Counted from the stretch's first letter, positions 45,405-55,516 are shown. The stretch: DNA of 64,000 bases from Sinosporangium siamense (GCF_016863435.1 NZ_BOOW01000010.1:163008-227007), one strand, 5' to 3'. Made by a program: numbers and translations. Notes: a model not told the origin generated them from the letters alone.

Positions 45405-45802
45405 GTTGGGGAGTTCACCATGCTGTGGGCGGCGTAGACGAGATAGTCCCACAGCCGCTTCTCCAGCTCCTCGGGCAGCTCGATCTCCTGCACGGCATCG
45501 TGCATGTGGCGCAGCCAGGCGTCGCGTTCGGCGATGCCGATGACGAAGGGGGCGTGCCGCATGCGGAGCCTGGGGTGGCCGCGCTCCCGGCTGTAGGTGT
45601 TGGGACCGCCCCAATATTGGATGAGGAACAGCCTTAGCCGCTCCTCAGCGCCCTCCCAGTCGTCTTCGGGATAAAGGGGGCGAAGCAGCGGGTCCTCGGC
45701 GACACCCACATAGAACCGGTGCACGAGGCGGCGGAAGGTCTCTTCGCCGCCCATGGCCTCGTAGAGGGTCACAGACTCCTCGGTGCTCCCTGACATGTCC
45801 AT
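45401..45802 (-). CDS. Truncated hemoglobin, group II (GlbO-like)
   Basis: A 133-residue trHbO-type globin. [49 protein letters not shown] in outline (proximal His in RMRHAPF, Trp in the G helix) and the C-terminal helix are typical. It binds heme and O2 or NO. The start may be 45802 or 45796 (M-D-M). Confidence 0.93.
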   Translation of the reverse strand: MDMSGSTEESVTLYEAMGGEETFRRLVHRFYVGVAEDPLLRPLYPEDDWEGAEERLRLFLIQYWGGPNTYSRERGHPRLRMRHAPFVIGIAERDAWLRHMHDAVQEIELPEELEKRLWDYLVYAAHSMVNSPT

Positions 45803-45909
45803 CAGCCTAAGACAACCTTGGCATGGTGTTGTCCGCCGAGTCCCCGATCTTCACGGTGAGAGGCGGGCGCAGGCACAATGCCGGCCGCCGCCGCTCGAAC
45901 GGGCGAGGA

Positions 45910-47007
45910 TCAGACGCTGGATTCCGCCACGATTGCGATGTCATGCGCGTCGAGCACTCGTTTGACACGCTCACGCAGCTCGCGGGCGAGCGCGGCGCGG
46001 TGCAGCGGGTCGGTCTTGGCGGTGACGCGGAAGATGATCGCGGTGTCGGAGAGCCCTTCGAAGCCCCACACCTGTGGCTCCTCGAAGATGACCGTCTCGT
46101 GGTAGGCGGGGTCCTCCCACAGCTCCTTGGCGGCCTCGACGAGCAGCTCCTTGACCCTGGCGGCGTCGGAGTGGTTCGCGACGGGCACGTCGACCAAGGC
46201 CCTGGCCCAGCCCTGCGACTCGTTGCCGACCCGGGTGATGGTGCCGTTGCGGACATACCAGACGCGCCCGTCGGCGTCCCGCATGCGGGTGACGCGGAGG
46301 GTGACGGCCTCGACGGTGCCGGTGGCCGAGCCGACGTCGATGACGTCGCCCACACCGAACTGGTCCTCAAGCAACATGAACATCCCGGCGAAGAAGTCCT
46401 TGACGAGTTCCTGGGCGCCGAAGCCGAGGGCCACGCCGAGGATGCTGACGCTGGTCAGCACGGGGGCGAGGTTCATGCCGAGCCGGTCGATGACCATGAG
46501 CGCGGCGGTGCCGATGATCACGATGGAGGTGAGGCTTCGCAGCACCGACCCCATGGTCTCGGCGCGTTGCCGCCTGCGTTCTGAGAGCAGCGCGGGGCTG
46601 CTTTCCGACACCGTGGGAGTCTTGTTGCGCAGCCGGTCGGGCATGACACCCTCGGCCATGCGTGCCGTGACGCGCGTGATCAGCCGATGGGTGAGTCGGC
46701 GAAGGACGAGAGCCGCCGTCACGATCAGCACGATCGCGAGCAAGCTGCCGAGCGCGGGAACCCAGGCCTCCTGCACGTACGTCATGAACGTCTTTGGGTC
46801 GGGAAGATCGGTGAGGTCGGGCACATTGTCGATGAGCGCTGTCTTCGACGGTGTGGGAGTGGGGGTCGGCGTAGGTGTGGGAGTGATCGTCTCTGTGGGG
46901 GTGGCCGAGGGAGGTGCCGGCGTGGTGACGTCGGGTGTGGGCGTGCTCACGGGACTCGGCGAGGCCAGGTAGGGCACGACGGAAATCCCCCTCGTTCGAT
47001 CGTTCAT
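45910..47007 (-). CDS. Mechanosensitive ion channel, MscS family
   Basis: A 365-residue channel. A Pro/Thr-rich N-terminal stretch (TPTPTPTPTPTPSK) precedes three membrane helices; the pore-lining helix is GVALGFGAQELVKDFFAG, followed by the MscS beta domain FGVGDVIDVGSATGTVEAVTLRVTRM in outline. It releases solutes under osmotic downshock. The ATG at 47007 is chosen; a TTG at 47034 is closer to a GGAGG but lengthens the tail. Confidence 0.92.
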   Translation of the reverse strand: MNDRTRGISVVPYLASPSPVSTPTPDVTTPAPPSATPTETITPTPTPTPTPTPSKTALIDNVPDLTDLPDPKTFMTYVQEAWVPALGSLLAIVLIVTAALVLRRLTHRLITRVTARMAEGVMPDRLRNKTPTVSESSPALLSERRRQRAETMGSVLRSLTSIVIIGTAALMVIDRLGMNLAPVLTSVSILGVALGFGAQELVKDFFAGMFMLLEDQFGVGDVIDVGSATGTVEAVTLRVTRMRDADGRVWYVRNGTITRVGNESQGWARALVDVPVANHSDAARVKELLVEAAKELWEDPAYHETVIFEEPQVWGFEGLSDTAIIFRVTAKTDPLHRAALARELRERVKRVLDAHDIAIVAESSV

Positions 47008-47474
47008 AACGTACAGGTCACGGGACCTCCACAATATTGCCGATTGAGTGGGGAATCGTCACGTCTCCTAGACCGATCATGTTCTGTTCTTGGTTGATCG
47101 CTCCTGATGTCCAGGTCAATCCAGCTGCAGGTCGCCAACCGGCGATGTACGGCATAAGCCCAGGCCCATGGCCGGAACACCCCGCGGAAGCCGCGGCTGG
47201 CCGGCGAAGTGCCGCGGCGGCCTGTGATATGCGGCACAGGCCGGTGCTCGGAGGCGGATCCCCTCCGGATCGGCCCGGACAGAAGCCACCAGGCTCATTG
47301 AACCTGGGTGCTCCCACCCGGGCCGGCCGATGTCACATGACGCCGGGGAAGACGGGCAGGTCCCGCCCGCGGGCCGCGGAGGGCGGGGCAGGGCCTGCCG
47401 GTGACGTACGGCTCGGCAGGGCCACGCACCCGGAAGCATGTCCCGTACCGGTCCGGAAAGGGGATCCCCCCGAG

Positions 47475-47500
47475 CACTTTCCGGGCGAACCCGAAAAGTG
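47475..47500. terminator. Hairpin in the gene-free region
   Basis: CACTTTCCGGG and CCCGAAAAGTG pair over 11 bp with one mismatch on a CGAA loop. Confidence 0.4.
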
Positions 47501-47864
47501 AAACGCAGCGCCCAGGCCAACCCCGGGCGCTCACCCCTGGGGGAGGGGCGAGTCCTCGTTTTCACGCGAATGTCCGGGCGAGGCGCGGAGGGGGAGTTTC
47601 TGCGCTGCTCCCGGACATTGCGCGGATAGCTGTGTGAGCAAACAGACCTCCGCTCACCAGTGCTTTTGGGCAAGCGCACCAGCCGGACCGTTGCTCGCGC
47701 GGGCTTGTGAACGAGGTGGGCTTGGTGCTTGAGGAGGGGGAGGTAGGCTCGCATGCCGGCCGGATGCCGTCAAGTCACCCGTCAGGTGGTCTGTTTGCCG
47801 CCAAACAATGTCCGGTCGTCATGCTGTCGACGGCAGTAGCGGGCCGCGGCGGTGGGCATAAGGA

Positions 47865-47923
47865 CCGACGGGGTGTCCAGTGTCCTCCGCCCGGAAGACA
47901 CTCCGCACCGGCCACCCCGTCGG
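47865..47923. other. Long branched inverted repeat
   Basis: CCGACGGGGTG (47865-47875) pairs with CACCCCGTCGG (47913-47923), and inside it AGTGTC pairs with GACACT. It lies 67 bases beyond the 3' end of the gene at 47990-48277 and may be its terminator. Confidence 0.55.
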
Positions 47924-47989
47924 CCCCGTGGGGCCGCGGTAGACGCGGTGAGCCTGGGTGGCTGCGCTCCACCTGGTTCACCGCCTGGC

Positions 47990-48277
47990 TCATTCGCCCA
48001 CCGCGGCGAGCACGCGCGCGACTTTCGTCGCGGCGCCCGCCGGATCGTCCGCGTGATGCATACGCTCTCCCCAGGACCACCAGTAGTACCAATCGCGGCG
48101 GTCTTTCAGCGGGGCGTGCGGTCGGCAGGTGACGTTCTCGGCCAAACTGGTGGCGTTTGGGTTGATTACGCGGACGAATGCGCGCCCCGAATGGTTACGC
48201 ACCACCCGTGCGAGCAAGCCCCTAGCGCCAAGTTCGGACACCAAACGTTCTAGATGTCCGAAATCTTCCTCCCCCAC
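47990..48277 (-). CDS. Small conserved actinomycete protein, XRE-regulator-associated
   Basis: A 95-residue protein. GTG start at 48277 after GGAGG. VRVINPNATSLAENVTC and DWYYWWSWGERMHHADDPAGAATKVARVLA match a small family usually found next to XRE-type regulators in actinomycetes; its function is unknown. It is divergent from the XRE regulator at 48625, the typical pairing. Confidence 0.75.
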   Translation of the reverse strand: MGEEDFGHLERLVSELGARGLLARVVRNHSGRAFVRVINPNATSLAENVTCRPHAPLKDRRDWYYWWSWGERMHHADDPAGAATKVARVLAAVGE

Positions 48278-48624
48278 CTCATGCCCTCCTTCATTGGCTT
48301 GTCCGGCAACTGCCCTCGGTCCCGTCGTCACGGGAATCGTTGCCGGCTGGCCCAAGATGACTCACTCTGCGGGTGGGGTCAACGCGGCAGAAGTCAACGT
48401 CAGGGTTGTCGATGTGCCAACTGGGTTGAAAGAACCTGTCCGGGGGAGGACGATCCTTAGCCAACGACTTTTGTCGAACGTTCTCCATCAGTAGAGATGT
48501 GGTCCATCATTTCTCATAGGCGCAGTGGAACATCCGACGTGATGCTGCGCGCGAGTGTGTGCGTGTGGACCCGGTCGGGACATGTGTGCCAGCCCGCTCC
48601 GCTGGCCGCGAGAGAGGGGCCGGT
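48278..48624. other. Divergent promoter region of the small protein and the XRE regulator
   Basis: 347 bases, less GC-rich than the genes. I see no clear operator. Confidence 0.5.
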
Positions 48625-50214
48625 ATGTCCGGCAGGCAGCACAGGGAGACAGAGGTCGCGCGACGCATCCGCGCGAAAGGCCTGGCTGTGGGTCAGCCAA
48701 TGCCGCAAATCGCCGACGAGATCCATGAAGCGTGCCATCCGCAGTTCGGCACGACCCGCATCAAGAGCCATCGTCTCACTCACGGCATTGCACTCGCCGA
48801 TGTCATCGAACAGGTCAGAGCACTGTTCGAACGCGACGGCAAGCCGGTCCCCGGCATCGGTGAGACATTGTTATCCGCATATGAGAGCGGGCTGAAGAAA
48901 CCAGGTCCCGAATATCTGCATTACCTATGTCTGGTATACCGCGTCGAGCCGGTGTCCCTCGGATATGAAGGCCCGTGCATCTGCGGCCAGAACCACCGCC
49001 AGAGCGGCGGCCGGGGCGACTTCTCCGAAGGGCGCGCGGCCGCCTTCTCGGGTTCCCGGGGCGACCTGCACTATCAGCCCGCAGGCGGCGGGGATCCGGC
49101 GGCCGACTCCTCCGGCGACGAAGAGATCGTCCTGCGCAGGACATTGCTGAACCTGCTCATGCGCAAACCGGCCGATCTTCTGGGCCAGCCCGCCGACCTG
49201 ATGGACGAGCAGGTACTTGGAGCGATCGAAGGCATTCGCCGCCGCATGGACGACACCCTCGTCTCCGGCACGGTGTCCGCCGCCATGCTGGACCACTGGG
49301 AGGAAGCCACCACCGGGTTCGGCCGCCAATACATGAACACCCCGCCGCTGCGCCTTCTCTGCGACGTGCTGCTCGAATTGAACGCCGTCCGCCAGGCTTT
49401 GGAGCGGCGCCAGCCGATGGACATCCAGGACGGCCTTCTGCGCATGACGGCCCGCCTGGCCGGGCTCAGCGGCATGGTCATGATCAACCTAGGCGATCAT
49501 CGCATGGCCAGGGCGTTCTTCCGCACCGGCCGCACCGCCGCCGACGAGACCGGAGACCGTGCGCTGCGGGCCTGGGTGACTGCCCGCGAGGCGCTGGTGC
49601 CGCTCTACTACGGCGACCCGCGTGAGGCGCTCAACCTGGCCAAGAAGAGCCGCGACCTGGCCGGCCAGACCGTGTGCGCGGCCCAGGCCATGGCGCCCGT
49701 CGTGGAGGCGCGCGCGCTCGCCATGTTGGCCGGAAGCGGCAAGAAGGACGTGATCGAGCAGGCCAAACGCGCGTTGTCCCGGGCCAGAGCGGCTTTCGCC
49801 CAGATGAGCGTGGAGGATCAGAGCGATGCCACGTTCGGCTACACCGAAAAGCAGCTCTACTTCCATCAGGGCGACGCCCTGGTGAAACTCGGCGACACCG
49901 TCGAGGCCGACAACTCCCTCATGCGCGCGCTCAGCAAGTATGAGTCGTCGGAGTGGCTGGACCCAACCCTGATCAAATTCGACCGGGCCAAGTGCAAACT
50001 GCTGGAGGACGAGGTCCAGGAGGCCCTCACCATCGCCAGGGCCGCGGTCGACGCCCTCCAGAGCGAATACCGCACGGATATCGTCATGCGGCGCGCCTTC
50101 GACCTAATGCGCCAGATCGAGGGCCGAGGGGGAGCCACACTCGAAGGTCTGGTCGAGTTCAAACAGAGCCTGGCCGCGGACCAGGCGGACGAGGCCCGGA
50201 GGGCCGGGAGATGA
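48625..50214 (+). CDS. XRE-type transcriptional regulator with C-terminal TPR-like region
   Basis: A 529-residue protein. The start MSGRQHRETEVARRIRAKG follows GAGGGG. The N-terminal ~115 residues hold a helix-turn-helix region (VPGIGETLLSAYESGLKKPGPEYLHYLCLVYRVEP in outline). A Gly/Ser linker follows, then an all-helical part rich in TPR-like repeats (MARAFFRTGRTAADETGDRALRAW, PREALNLAKKSRDLAG). The architecture is that of actinomycete regulators sensing a small molecule or peptide. Coupled to the acetyltransferase by ATGA. Confidence 0.85.
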   Translation: MSGRQHRETEVARRIRAKGLAVGQPMPQIADEIHEACHPQFGTTRIKSHRLTHGIALADVIEQVRALFERDGKPVPGIGETLLSAYESGLKKPGPEYLHYLCLVYRVEPVSLGYEGPCICGQNHRQSGGRGDFSEGRAAAFSGSRGDLHYQPAGGGDPAADSSGDEEIVLRRTLLNLLMRKPADLLGQPADLMDEQVLGAIEGIRRRMDDTLVSGTVSAAMLDHWEEATTGFGRQYMNTPPLRLLCDVLLELNAVRQALERRQPMDIQDGLLRMTARLAGLSGMVMINLGDHRMARAFFRTGRTAADETGDRALRAWVTAREALVPLYYGDPREALNLAKKSRDLAGQTVCAAQAMAPVVEARALAMLAGSGKKDVIEQAKRALSRARAAFAQMSVEDQSDATFGYTEKQLYFHQGDALVKLGDTVEADNSLMRALSKYESSEWLDPTLIKFDRAKCKLLEDEVQEALTIARAAVDALQSEYRTDIVMRRAFDLMRQIEGRGGATLEGLVEFKQSLAADQADEARRAGR

Positions 50215-50711
50215 GCCTGAAGATCAGACGTTATCGTCCGTCTGATCTTCAGTCCGTCCGGACCCTGCATCGGCTGTGCCTCGCGCAGGTGGGCCTGGCC
50301 CCCGGTGACGGGGTCTACTACGACGACGATTTCCCGCGCATTCACGAGGTCTATCTGGCCGACCGGGGAGAGTTTCTCATCGGCGAGTCGGAGGGGCGGA
50401 CGATCGCGATGGGGGGCCTGCGCCGCATCGACGACGACAACGCCGAGATCTGCCGCATGCGTGTGCATCCCGATTTCCAGCGCCGCAGCTACGGCGCCTT
50501 GATCCTGCGACGGCTTGAGGAGCGCGCGGCCGAACTCGGGTATCGCCTTGTGCGCGGGGACACGACGCTCAACCAGTCGGCGGCGATGGCGCTCTATCGG
50601 AAGTTCGGCTGGCACGAGACCGCACGCGAGCTGGTCGGGGACCTCGTGGTGATCTACGGGGAGAAGACGCTCACCCCGGCCGCGGGGGCGGGGGAGCACT
50701 CCGCCGGATGA
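50211..50711 (+). CDS. GNAT family N-acetyltransferase
   Basis: A 166-residue acetyltransferase. ICRMRVHPDFQRRSYGALIL is the acetyl-CoA-binding motif A (Q/RxxGx variant), followed by GDTTLNQSAAMALYRKFGWHE. The acceptor is unknown. Coupled to the XRE regulator. Confidence 0.88.
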   Translation: MSLKIRRYRPSDLQSVRTLHRLCLAQVGLAPGDGVYYDDDFPRIHEVYLADRGEFLIGESEGRTIAMGGLRRIDDDNAEICRMRVHPDFQRRSYGALILRRLEERAAELGYRLVRGDTTLNQSAAMALYRKFGWHETARELVGDLVVIYGEKTLTPAAGAGEHSAG

Positions 50712-51145
50712 GCGGGCGGGGCTCGAACCCACCCATGATCCTCAATAGGGGCCACTTCCCAACATTTCGGGGATTTCCATACTGATTCCCCGTGTGCCCG
50801 GTCGATCCCGATCCGTGAAAGACACATCACCTTCCGGAGCGATCGCCCCCACGTGAATATCCCCCGGGCAGCACAGGGCGAGATGAAATGCAGTCCTGCG
50901 TGATCTTTCACAGTGAAAGTGGAAAAATCCGACTAGTGGAGATCGGCCGCCTCGATCGGCTAAGCTGGTTGGGTTGCCCACAGGGGAAAGAGGGCCACGG
51001 GGACGCCGTCCCGCCGGATAAGAGGGCCACCCGGCGGTATGAGATAAGTCGTAGAGTGACGGAAATAAGCCTGAGTATAAGACTAATACCCCTGGCTCGA
51101 CCGTCACGATAGGGCATTCAACTTTGACAGTGGAATGCTGGATTT
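50712..51145. other. Intergenic region before the EamA transporter
   Basis: 434 bases with no gene. AAGAGGGCCAC occurs twice around 50990-51030, and the last 100 bases are AT-richer and probably carry the promoter. A T-arm-like tRNA string at its left end is discussed among the rejected items. Confidence 0.5.
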
Positions 51146-52453
51146 ATGGCAATGCTGCCCGCTTCCTACCCCCTCATGGGAGCTGTGCTTCTATTGTTCG
51201 TCAGTGCCGCCTGGGGGTCGGCGTTCCCACTGATGAAAGACCTCATGATCCGTATGCCCGTCGAGGACCTCCTCGCCGAGCGTTACGGGGTCGCCGCGGT
51301 GGCGCTGTTCGCCCTCAGGCCGCATTCGCTGTTCCGATTACCCCGGGCCACCTGGACAAAGGGGGTGCTGCTCGGCTTGATGTTCGGCGTCGGGCAGACC
51401 TGCCAGGCCGTCGCCCTCAGCGGCCTCCCGGCCTCGGTGTCCGGCTTCGCCGTAGGCTGCAACGTCGTCATGACGCCGGTCCTCGGTCTGGTGCTGCTCG
51501 GCACGCGACTACCCGCCCGCACCTGGCTGGGAGTGATCCTGGCCATGGCGGGAGTCACCGTCTTCACCCTCCTGCGCGGAGTGGAGGGCAGCGAGATCTC
51601 CCTCCTCGCCCTCGGCGCCACCCTGTTCGCGGCGGCGCTCTACTCCGGCCACACCCTGGTGCTCGGACGCGTCGCCGGCCCCCAGGAGGTCTACGCCCTG
51701 ACCGTCATCCAACTGGGCACAATCGGTGTCATGACCGGCCTGCTCGCCCTCCCCGACGGTCTGACGCTGCCGTCCGGCGCCGGAGACTGGTGGATCATGG
51801 TCCACCTGGCCGTGGTCTCCTGCGCGCTCGGCTTCCTGGCGCGCTCGCTCGGGCAGGTCTACGTCGCCCCCGTCCCAGCGGCGATCCTGCTCTCATCGCA
51901 ACCACTCTGGGTGGCCGCACTCGCCGCCACCCTGTACGGCGAAGCCATCACGTGGAGCATCGTCATCGGAGGCGGGTTGACCTTGGCCGCGATGCTGCTC
52001 GCCGTACCCGCCGGGGACAAAACGGGGAGCAGAACCGGGGACAAAGCGCACACCCCACCGCCGACAGTGGCCCCGGCGGCGGAGCGGGAGGAGGTCGTCC
52101 ACCGCGCCACGCAGGTGTTGTCGACGCTGCTCCACGCACGCCCGGATCCCGGCGTGCCGACCGCGGGCGGCGGGAGCGGGCCCACACTGCCGCACCCCAC
52201 ACTGCCGCCCGAGATCCCCGTCCCGCGCGAAGGGCCGTCGCACGGCGACGTCGGTCCGGTGGTGCTGCACGCGCTCGCCATCGTCAGGGCGAGGAGCCCG
52301 CAGGGGGAGATCGATCCCCTGCCGCTGAGGGAGGAACCGTGCCGGCCGGACGGCGAGACCCCACTGTCCGATGATTTGCCGGAAATGACGGACCCTGCGG
52401 TGACGGACAGGAATCATCCCATCGCACAGGGGTCGATGTCAGAGGAGTCGTAA
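51146..52453 (+). CDS. EamA/DMT family transporter with a long C-terminal tail
   Basis: A 435-residue protein. The first ~295 residues contain ten helices in two EamA repeats (LFVSAAWGSAFPLMKDLM; ALSGLPASVSGFAVGCNVVMTPVLG; PVPAAILLSSQPLWVAALAA). It probably exports amino acids or other metabolites. The last ~135 residues are soluble, Pro-rich and not part of the family. The start is uncertain (51146 or 51152), with no good ribosome site. Confidence 0.87.
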   Translation: MAMLPASYPLMGAVLLLFVSAAWGSAFPLMKDLMIRMPVEDLLAERYGVAAVALFALRPHSLFRLPRATWTKGVLLGLMFGVGQTCQAVALSGLPASVSGFAVGCNVVMTPVLGLVLLGTRLPARTWLGVILAMAGVTVFTLLRGVEGSEISLLALGATLFAAALYSGHTLVLGRVAGPQEVYALTVIQLGTIGVMTGLLALPDGLTLPSGAGDWWIMVHLAVVSCALGFLARSLGQVYVAPVPAAILLSSQPLWVAALAATLYGEAITWSIVIGGGLTLAAMLLAVPAGDKTGSRTGDKAHTPPPTVAPAAEREEVVHRATQVLSTLLHARPDPGVPTAGGGSGPTLPHPTLPPEIPVPREGPSHGDVGPVVLHALAIVRARSPQGEIDPLPLREEPCRPDGETPLSDDLPEMTDPAVTDRNHPIAQGSMSEES

Positions 52454-52732
52454 GATCGGGCAGGGGGTGGATCTTCCCGAAAACGGACGACCGCCTGCTC
52501 TGCCTTATCTCCAGCTATCTGTGAAGAGGGTGGGAAATAAGAAACAGATCGGAGCGTGCAGGTTGTTCGCACAGGTATGAAATCGACAAAGCACCACATC
52601 TGTGCTAATTCACTCATGGCCGAATATTCGAGCCTGTTAGTTCTCCGCGCTCGTTGTCAGCGCTTCCTGGATTGCGGCGGAGCATACAAGGTGCGAACAA
52701 TCATTTCTGTCCGCAAGGAAAAGGGGGGTTTG

Positions 52733-53342
52733 ATGAAGAGGATCATCGTGGAAACCAGGGACCGTCCGGCTCTCCGGCACTTCCGGCGTCATCCACAAAG
52801 GGTGATTGATTCCCACCACCACCGGGTTCGGGGGGCGCTCGCGCGCGACAGTCTCACCCTGATCGCGAACCGGGCTCTCACCCCTCCCCTGACACCTGTG
52901 GTGAACGCGCACCGCCGCCTCCAAGGGCCATACACCGCTGCCGCCGCGCACGGCACAGCCATGCTGGACGCCCGCCACCCTGACCCCCGGAGCCGTGACC
53001 TCGGCCGGGGCCACCGGCTGGAGCAACGCACGCTCTTGCCGACCCCCTCGAACGTGCCTCCAAGCTGGGGTCCGACCTCAACGGCCCGGCTCTGGCCGAA
53101 CTCCGGCATGGAACCGCCGTACCTCACTTGAACTGGTCGAATCCGCCCTAGACCTCACCGCGGGTGAACTCGCACCACGACATCCTGTGCACCGCACGGT
53201 CCTGCTCGCCAACCGCGCGATGGCACATTGGGCGTTGGGGATAAGCGATGAGGCCGTAACCGACCTGCAACTGGCATATGATTTGGATCCGCACGATCCA
53301 GAGATCGCCGACGCACTCGTAGGTGGTGGTTTCCCCCACTGA
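52733..53342 (+). pseudogene. Decayed TPR-type protein gene
   Basis: ATG at 52733 after AAGGGGGG opens a frame that reads VVNAHRRLQGPYTAA, resembling the HRRLRGPYTAAGT block of actinomycete TPR proteins. The homology then breaks. A second frame from about 53130 reads ESALDLTAGELAP, HRTVLLANRAMAHWALG and EAVTDLQLAYDLDPHDPE, a TPR-like end, and stops at 53342. At least one frameshift and probably a deletion separate the two parts. Confidence 0.6.
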
Positions 53343-53533
53343 GATGAAGGGCCGTGCCTCAGACAGGAAACAAGTTTCCGCCGGAGATGTGCACCCGGAG
53401 GAGAATCTTCCGCCTTGATGAAAGATCTCAGTGCCTTAGGAGAACGATTTCCCACCCCCGGCACCCGCGCACCACGGCCGACGCGTCTCACACGCAAGCA
53501 AAGCGAAGGCGGCCGACGGGGTCGGGCCTTCCC

Positions 53534-54103
53534 TCAGGCGCAGGCGCGGCCGAACGCCCCGAGTAGCTTCGCCTGCGCATCGGCCCCCGGCGGCGGCTTG
53601 ACCCGGGGGCCGATCACCCCGGCACCCCGATAAGAGTCCTCCGAGTCCGCGAACCACCGCGCACACTGCTCCACCAGCTCCGGATCGAGCCGATCACTCA
53701 CCCCGATGGCACGCGCCAGATCCCACGAGTGGATAAGGGCGTCGGCGAACAACTGGCTTAGATACTCGGCCGCCGGAACATCACCGAAAGACAGATGTGC
53801 CGTGCGATCCAGCACCCCTTCCTGCCGCACCGCCTCCGTCGCCTCTATAGCCGAGGCGTCGAACGCCTTCACCGGCTCGTCCCCCAGCAGATCGCCGTCG
53901 AGGGCGCTGCCCACCTCCGCGATCGTGCGTCCACCGAGAAGCTCCGGCACCCAGAGATTCTCGGTGACCATGTGGTTGACCAGCGTGCGCACATCCCAGT
54001 TCGTGCAGGGCGTCGGATCGTCCCACTGGTCGTCGCGAATGGCGTGCACACGAGTGCCGAATCCGTGCAGAGCCCGATCATGGGCCTCGCGGATGTCAAT
54101 CAT
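53534..54103 (-). CDS. TIGR03086-type metal-binding protein (DinB/maleylpyruvate isomerase fold)
   Basis: A 189-residue protein of the mycothiol-dependent maleylpyruvate isomerase-like family. PTPCTNWDVRTLVNHMV carries the first metal His and SQLFADALIHSWDLARAIG the second His/Asp set. It may be a thiol-dependent isomerase or transferase; the substrate is unknown. Start ATG at 54103 after GGGAGGAG. It lies 20 bases after the Nudix gene on the same strand. Confidence 0.88.
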   Translation of the reverse strand: MIDIREAHDRALHGFGTRVHAIRDDQWDDPTPCTNWDVRTLVNHMVTENLWVPELLGGRTIAEVGSALDGDLLGDEPVKAFDASAIEATEAVRQEGVLDRTAHLSFGDVPAAEYLSQLFADALIHSWDLARAIGVSDRLDPELVEQCARWFADSEDSYRGAGVIGPRVKPPPGADAQAKLLGAFGRACA

Positions 54104-54123
54104 GACCGCTCCTCCCCACACAT

Positions 54124-54576
54124 TCATGCTATGCGTGAGGCACCGAGCAGACGCTCGACGACGGCAGGCAGTTCAGGGGGCTCCACGTCGGCCAATGCGT
54201 GTATCTCCGCCGGTGAGAACCATCCATAACCCATGAAGGTGTCGTTTTCCTCGGCTGTGAATGTGGTGGGAGCCGCCCGTGGGGTCCGGTCGAAGACCGC
54301 CAGATAGAACCTTTCCGCTTTCACAAAGCGCTCCCCGAGCCACCACGAATCCCGATCCACCGAAATCCACGTCTCCGACACGGCCTCCCCCGGCAGCCCC
54401 GTCTCCTCCGTCAACTCCCGCCGCGCCGCATCGATCGGCGTCTCACCCGCCTCCAGGCCACCGCCCGGCGGCTCCCAGAAGACCTTCCCGCTCACGGTGT
54501 CGTGCCACTGCATCAACAGAACCCGCCGCTCGCCGTCCACACAGATCACACGAGCAGCAGGACGGTCATTGTTCAC
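54124..54576 (-). CDS. Nudix hydrolase
   Basis: A 150-residue protein with a full Nudix box, GGGLEAGETPIDAARREL then TEETGL. It begins VNNDRPAARVICVDGERRVLL, with tandem GTG codons at 54579 and 54576 after GGGAGG. Substrate unknown (a nucleoside diphosphate derivative by family). Confidence 0.9.
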   Translation of the reverse strand: MNNDRPAARVICVDGERRVLLMQWHDTVSGKVFWEPPGGGLEAGETPIDAARRELTEETGLPGEAVSETWISVDRDSWWLGERFVKAERFYLAVFDRTPRAAPTTFTAEENDTFMGYGWFSPAEIHALADVEPPELPAVVERLLGASRIA

Positions 54577-54667
54577 CACAGCCTCCCAGGGGTTAGTACG
54601 GCGCAGCCGGCCCGATGACGTGGGCCGGGGCTGAAAAAGGCATACGAGGGCGGTAATCTTCGCAGGC

Positions 54668-55516
54668 ATGAGCTCCGAATATGTGCTGACGTTGTCCTGC
54701 CCCGACCGGCCCGGGGTGGTCGCCGCGGTCTCCGGACTGCTCGCCGCACACGGATGCAACATCATCGAGAGCCAGCAGTTCGGCGATCGCGACGCCGCAC
54801 GCTTCTTCATGCGCGTGCAATTTGCCGCCACCCTCCCCGAGGACGATCTGCGCAACGCCTTCGCCGGCCTCGCCCCCGAGTTCGGCATGGACTTCAAGCT
54901 TCACGACGTGGCCGTCAAACCGCGCGTCCTGGTCATGGTCAGCAAACTCGGCCACTGTCTTAACGACCTGCTCTACCGCGTGCGCTCCGGCCTGCTCGGC
55001 ATCGAGATCGTCGCTGTCGCCTCCAACCACCCCGACCTGCGACCGCTCACCCAGTCCTACGGCATCGACTATCACCACCTGCCGGTCACCCCTGAGACCA
55101 AGCCCCGCCAGGAGGCCGAGGTCCTAGCCCTCGTCGAGCACTATCAGGCCGACCTCGTGGTCCTCGCCCGCTACATGCAGGTGTTGTCCGAGGACCTCTG
55201 CACCAAGCTCGCCGGCCGAGTGATCAACATCCACCACTCGTTCCTGCCGTCCTTCAAGGGCGCCCGCCCCTATCACCAGGCCCACTCACGCGGCGTCAAA
55301 CTCATCGGCGCCACAGCGCATTACGTCACGGCCGACCTCGACGAGGGCCCGATCATCGAGCAGGAGGTCGCCCGTGTGAACCACACCCACTCGGCCGACG
55401 ACCTCGCCGCCGTCGGCCGCGACCTCGAATGCCTGGCCCTGGCCCGCGCCGTCGCCTGGCACGCCCAGCAGCGCATCCTCTTGGACGGTCACAAGACCAT
55501 CATCTTCCCCCGCTGA
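54668..55516 (+). CDS. purU: Formyltetrahydrofolate deformylase
   Basis: A 282-residue PurU. An N-terminal ACT domain (LSCPDRPGVVAAVSGLLAAHG) precedes a formyltransferase-fold domain with catalytic Asn-His-Asp in INIHHSFLPSF and DEGPIIEQ. It hydrolyses 10-formyl-THF to formate and THF, balancing one-carbon pools. Confidence 0.95.
   Translation: MSSEYVLTLSCPDRPGVVAAVSGLLAAHGCNIIESQQFGDRDAARFFMRVQFAATLPEDDLRNAFAGLAPEFGMDFKLHDVAVKPRVLVMVSKLGHCLNDLLYRVRSGLLGIEIVAVASNHPDLRPLTQSYGIDYHHLPVTPETKPRQEAEVLALVEHYQADLVVLARYMQVLSEDLCTKLAGRVINIHHSFLPSFKGARPYHQAHSRGVKLIGATAHYVTADLDEGPIIEQEVARVNHTHSADDLAAVGRDLECLALARAVAWHAQQRILLDGHKTIIFPR

Larger units (their letters stand above)
47008..47989. other. 982-base region without a supported gene
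   Basis: Open frames here are Arg/Pro-rich and look like chance. Hairpins occur at 47475-47500 and 47865-47923. The part near 47008 should hold the mscS promoter. Confidence 0.6.

Noticed and set aside
47116..47754. 212-codon minus-strand frame in the gene-free kilobase
   Set aside because: Arg/Pro-rich, no ribosome site, no recognisable motif.
50712..50760. tRNA-like T-arm (GGTGGGTTCGAGCC on the minus strand)
   Set aside because: No matching acceptor 5' strand, D-arm or anticodon stem is found upstream, so it is not a tRNA; at most a fragment.
53343..53533. Short frames between the TPR pseudogene and the DinB-like gene
   Set aside because: Basic, low-complexity translations with no support.
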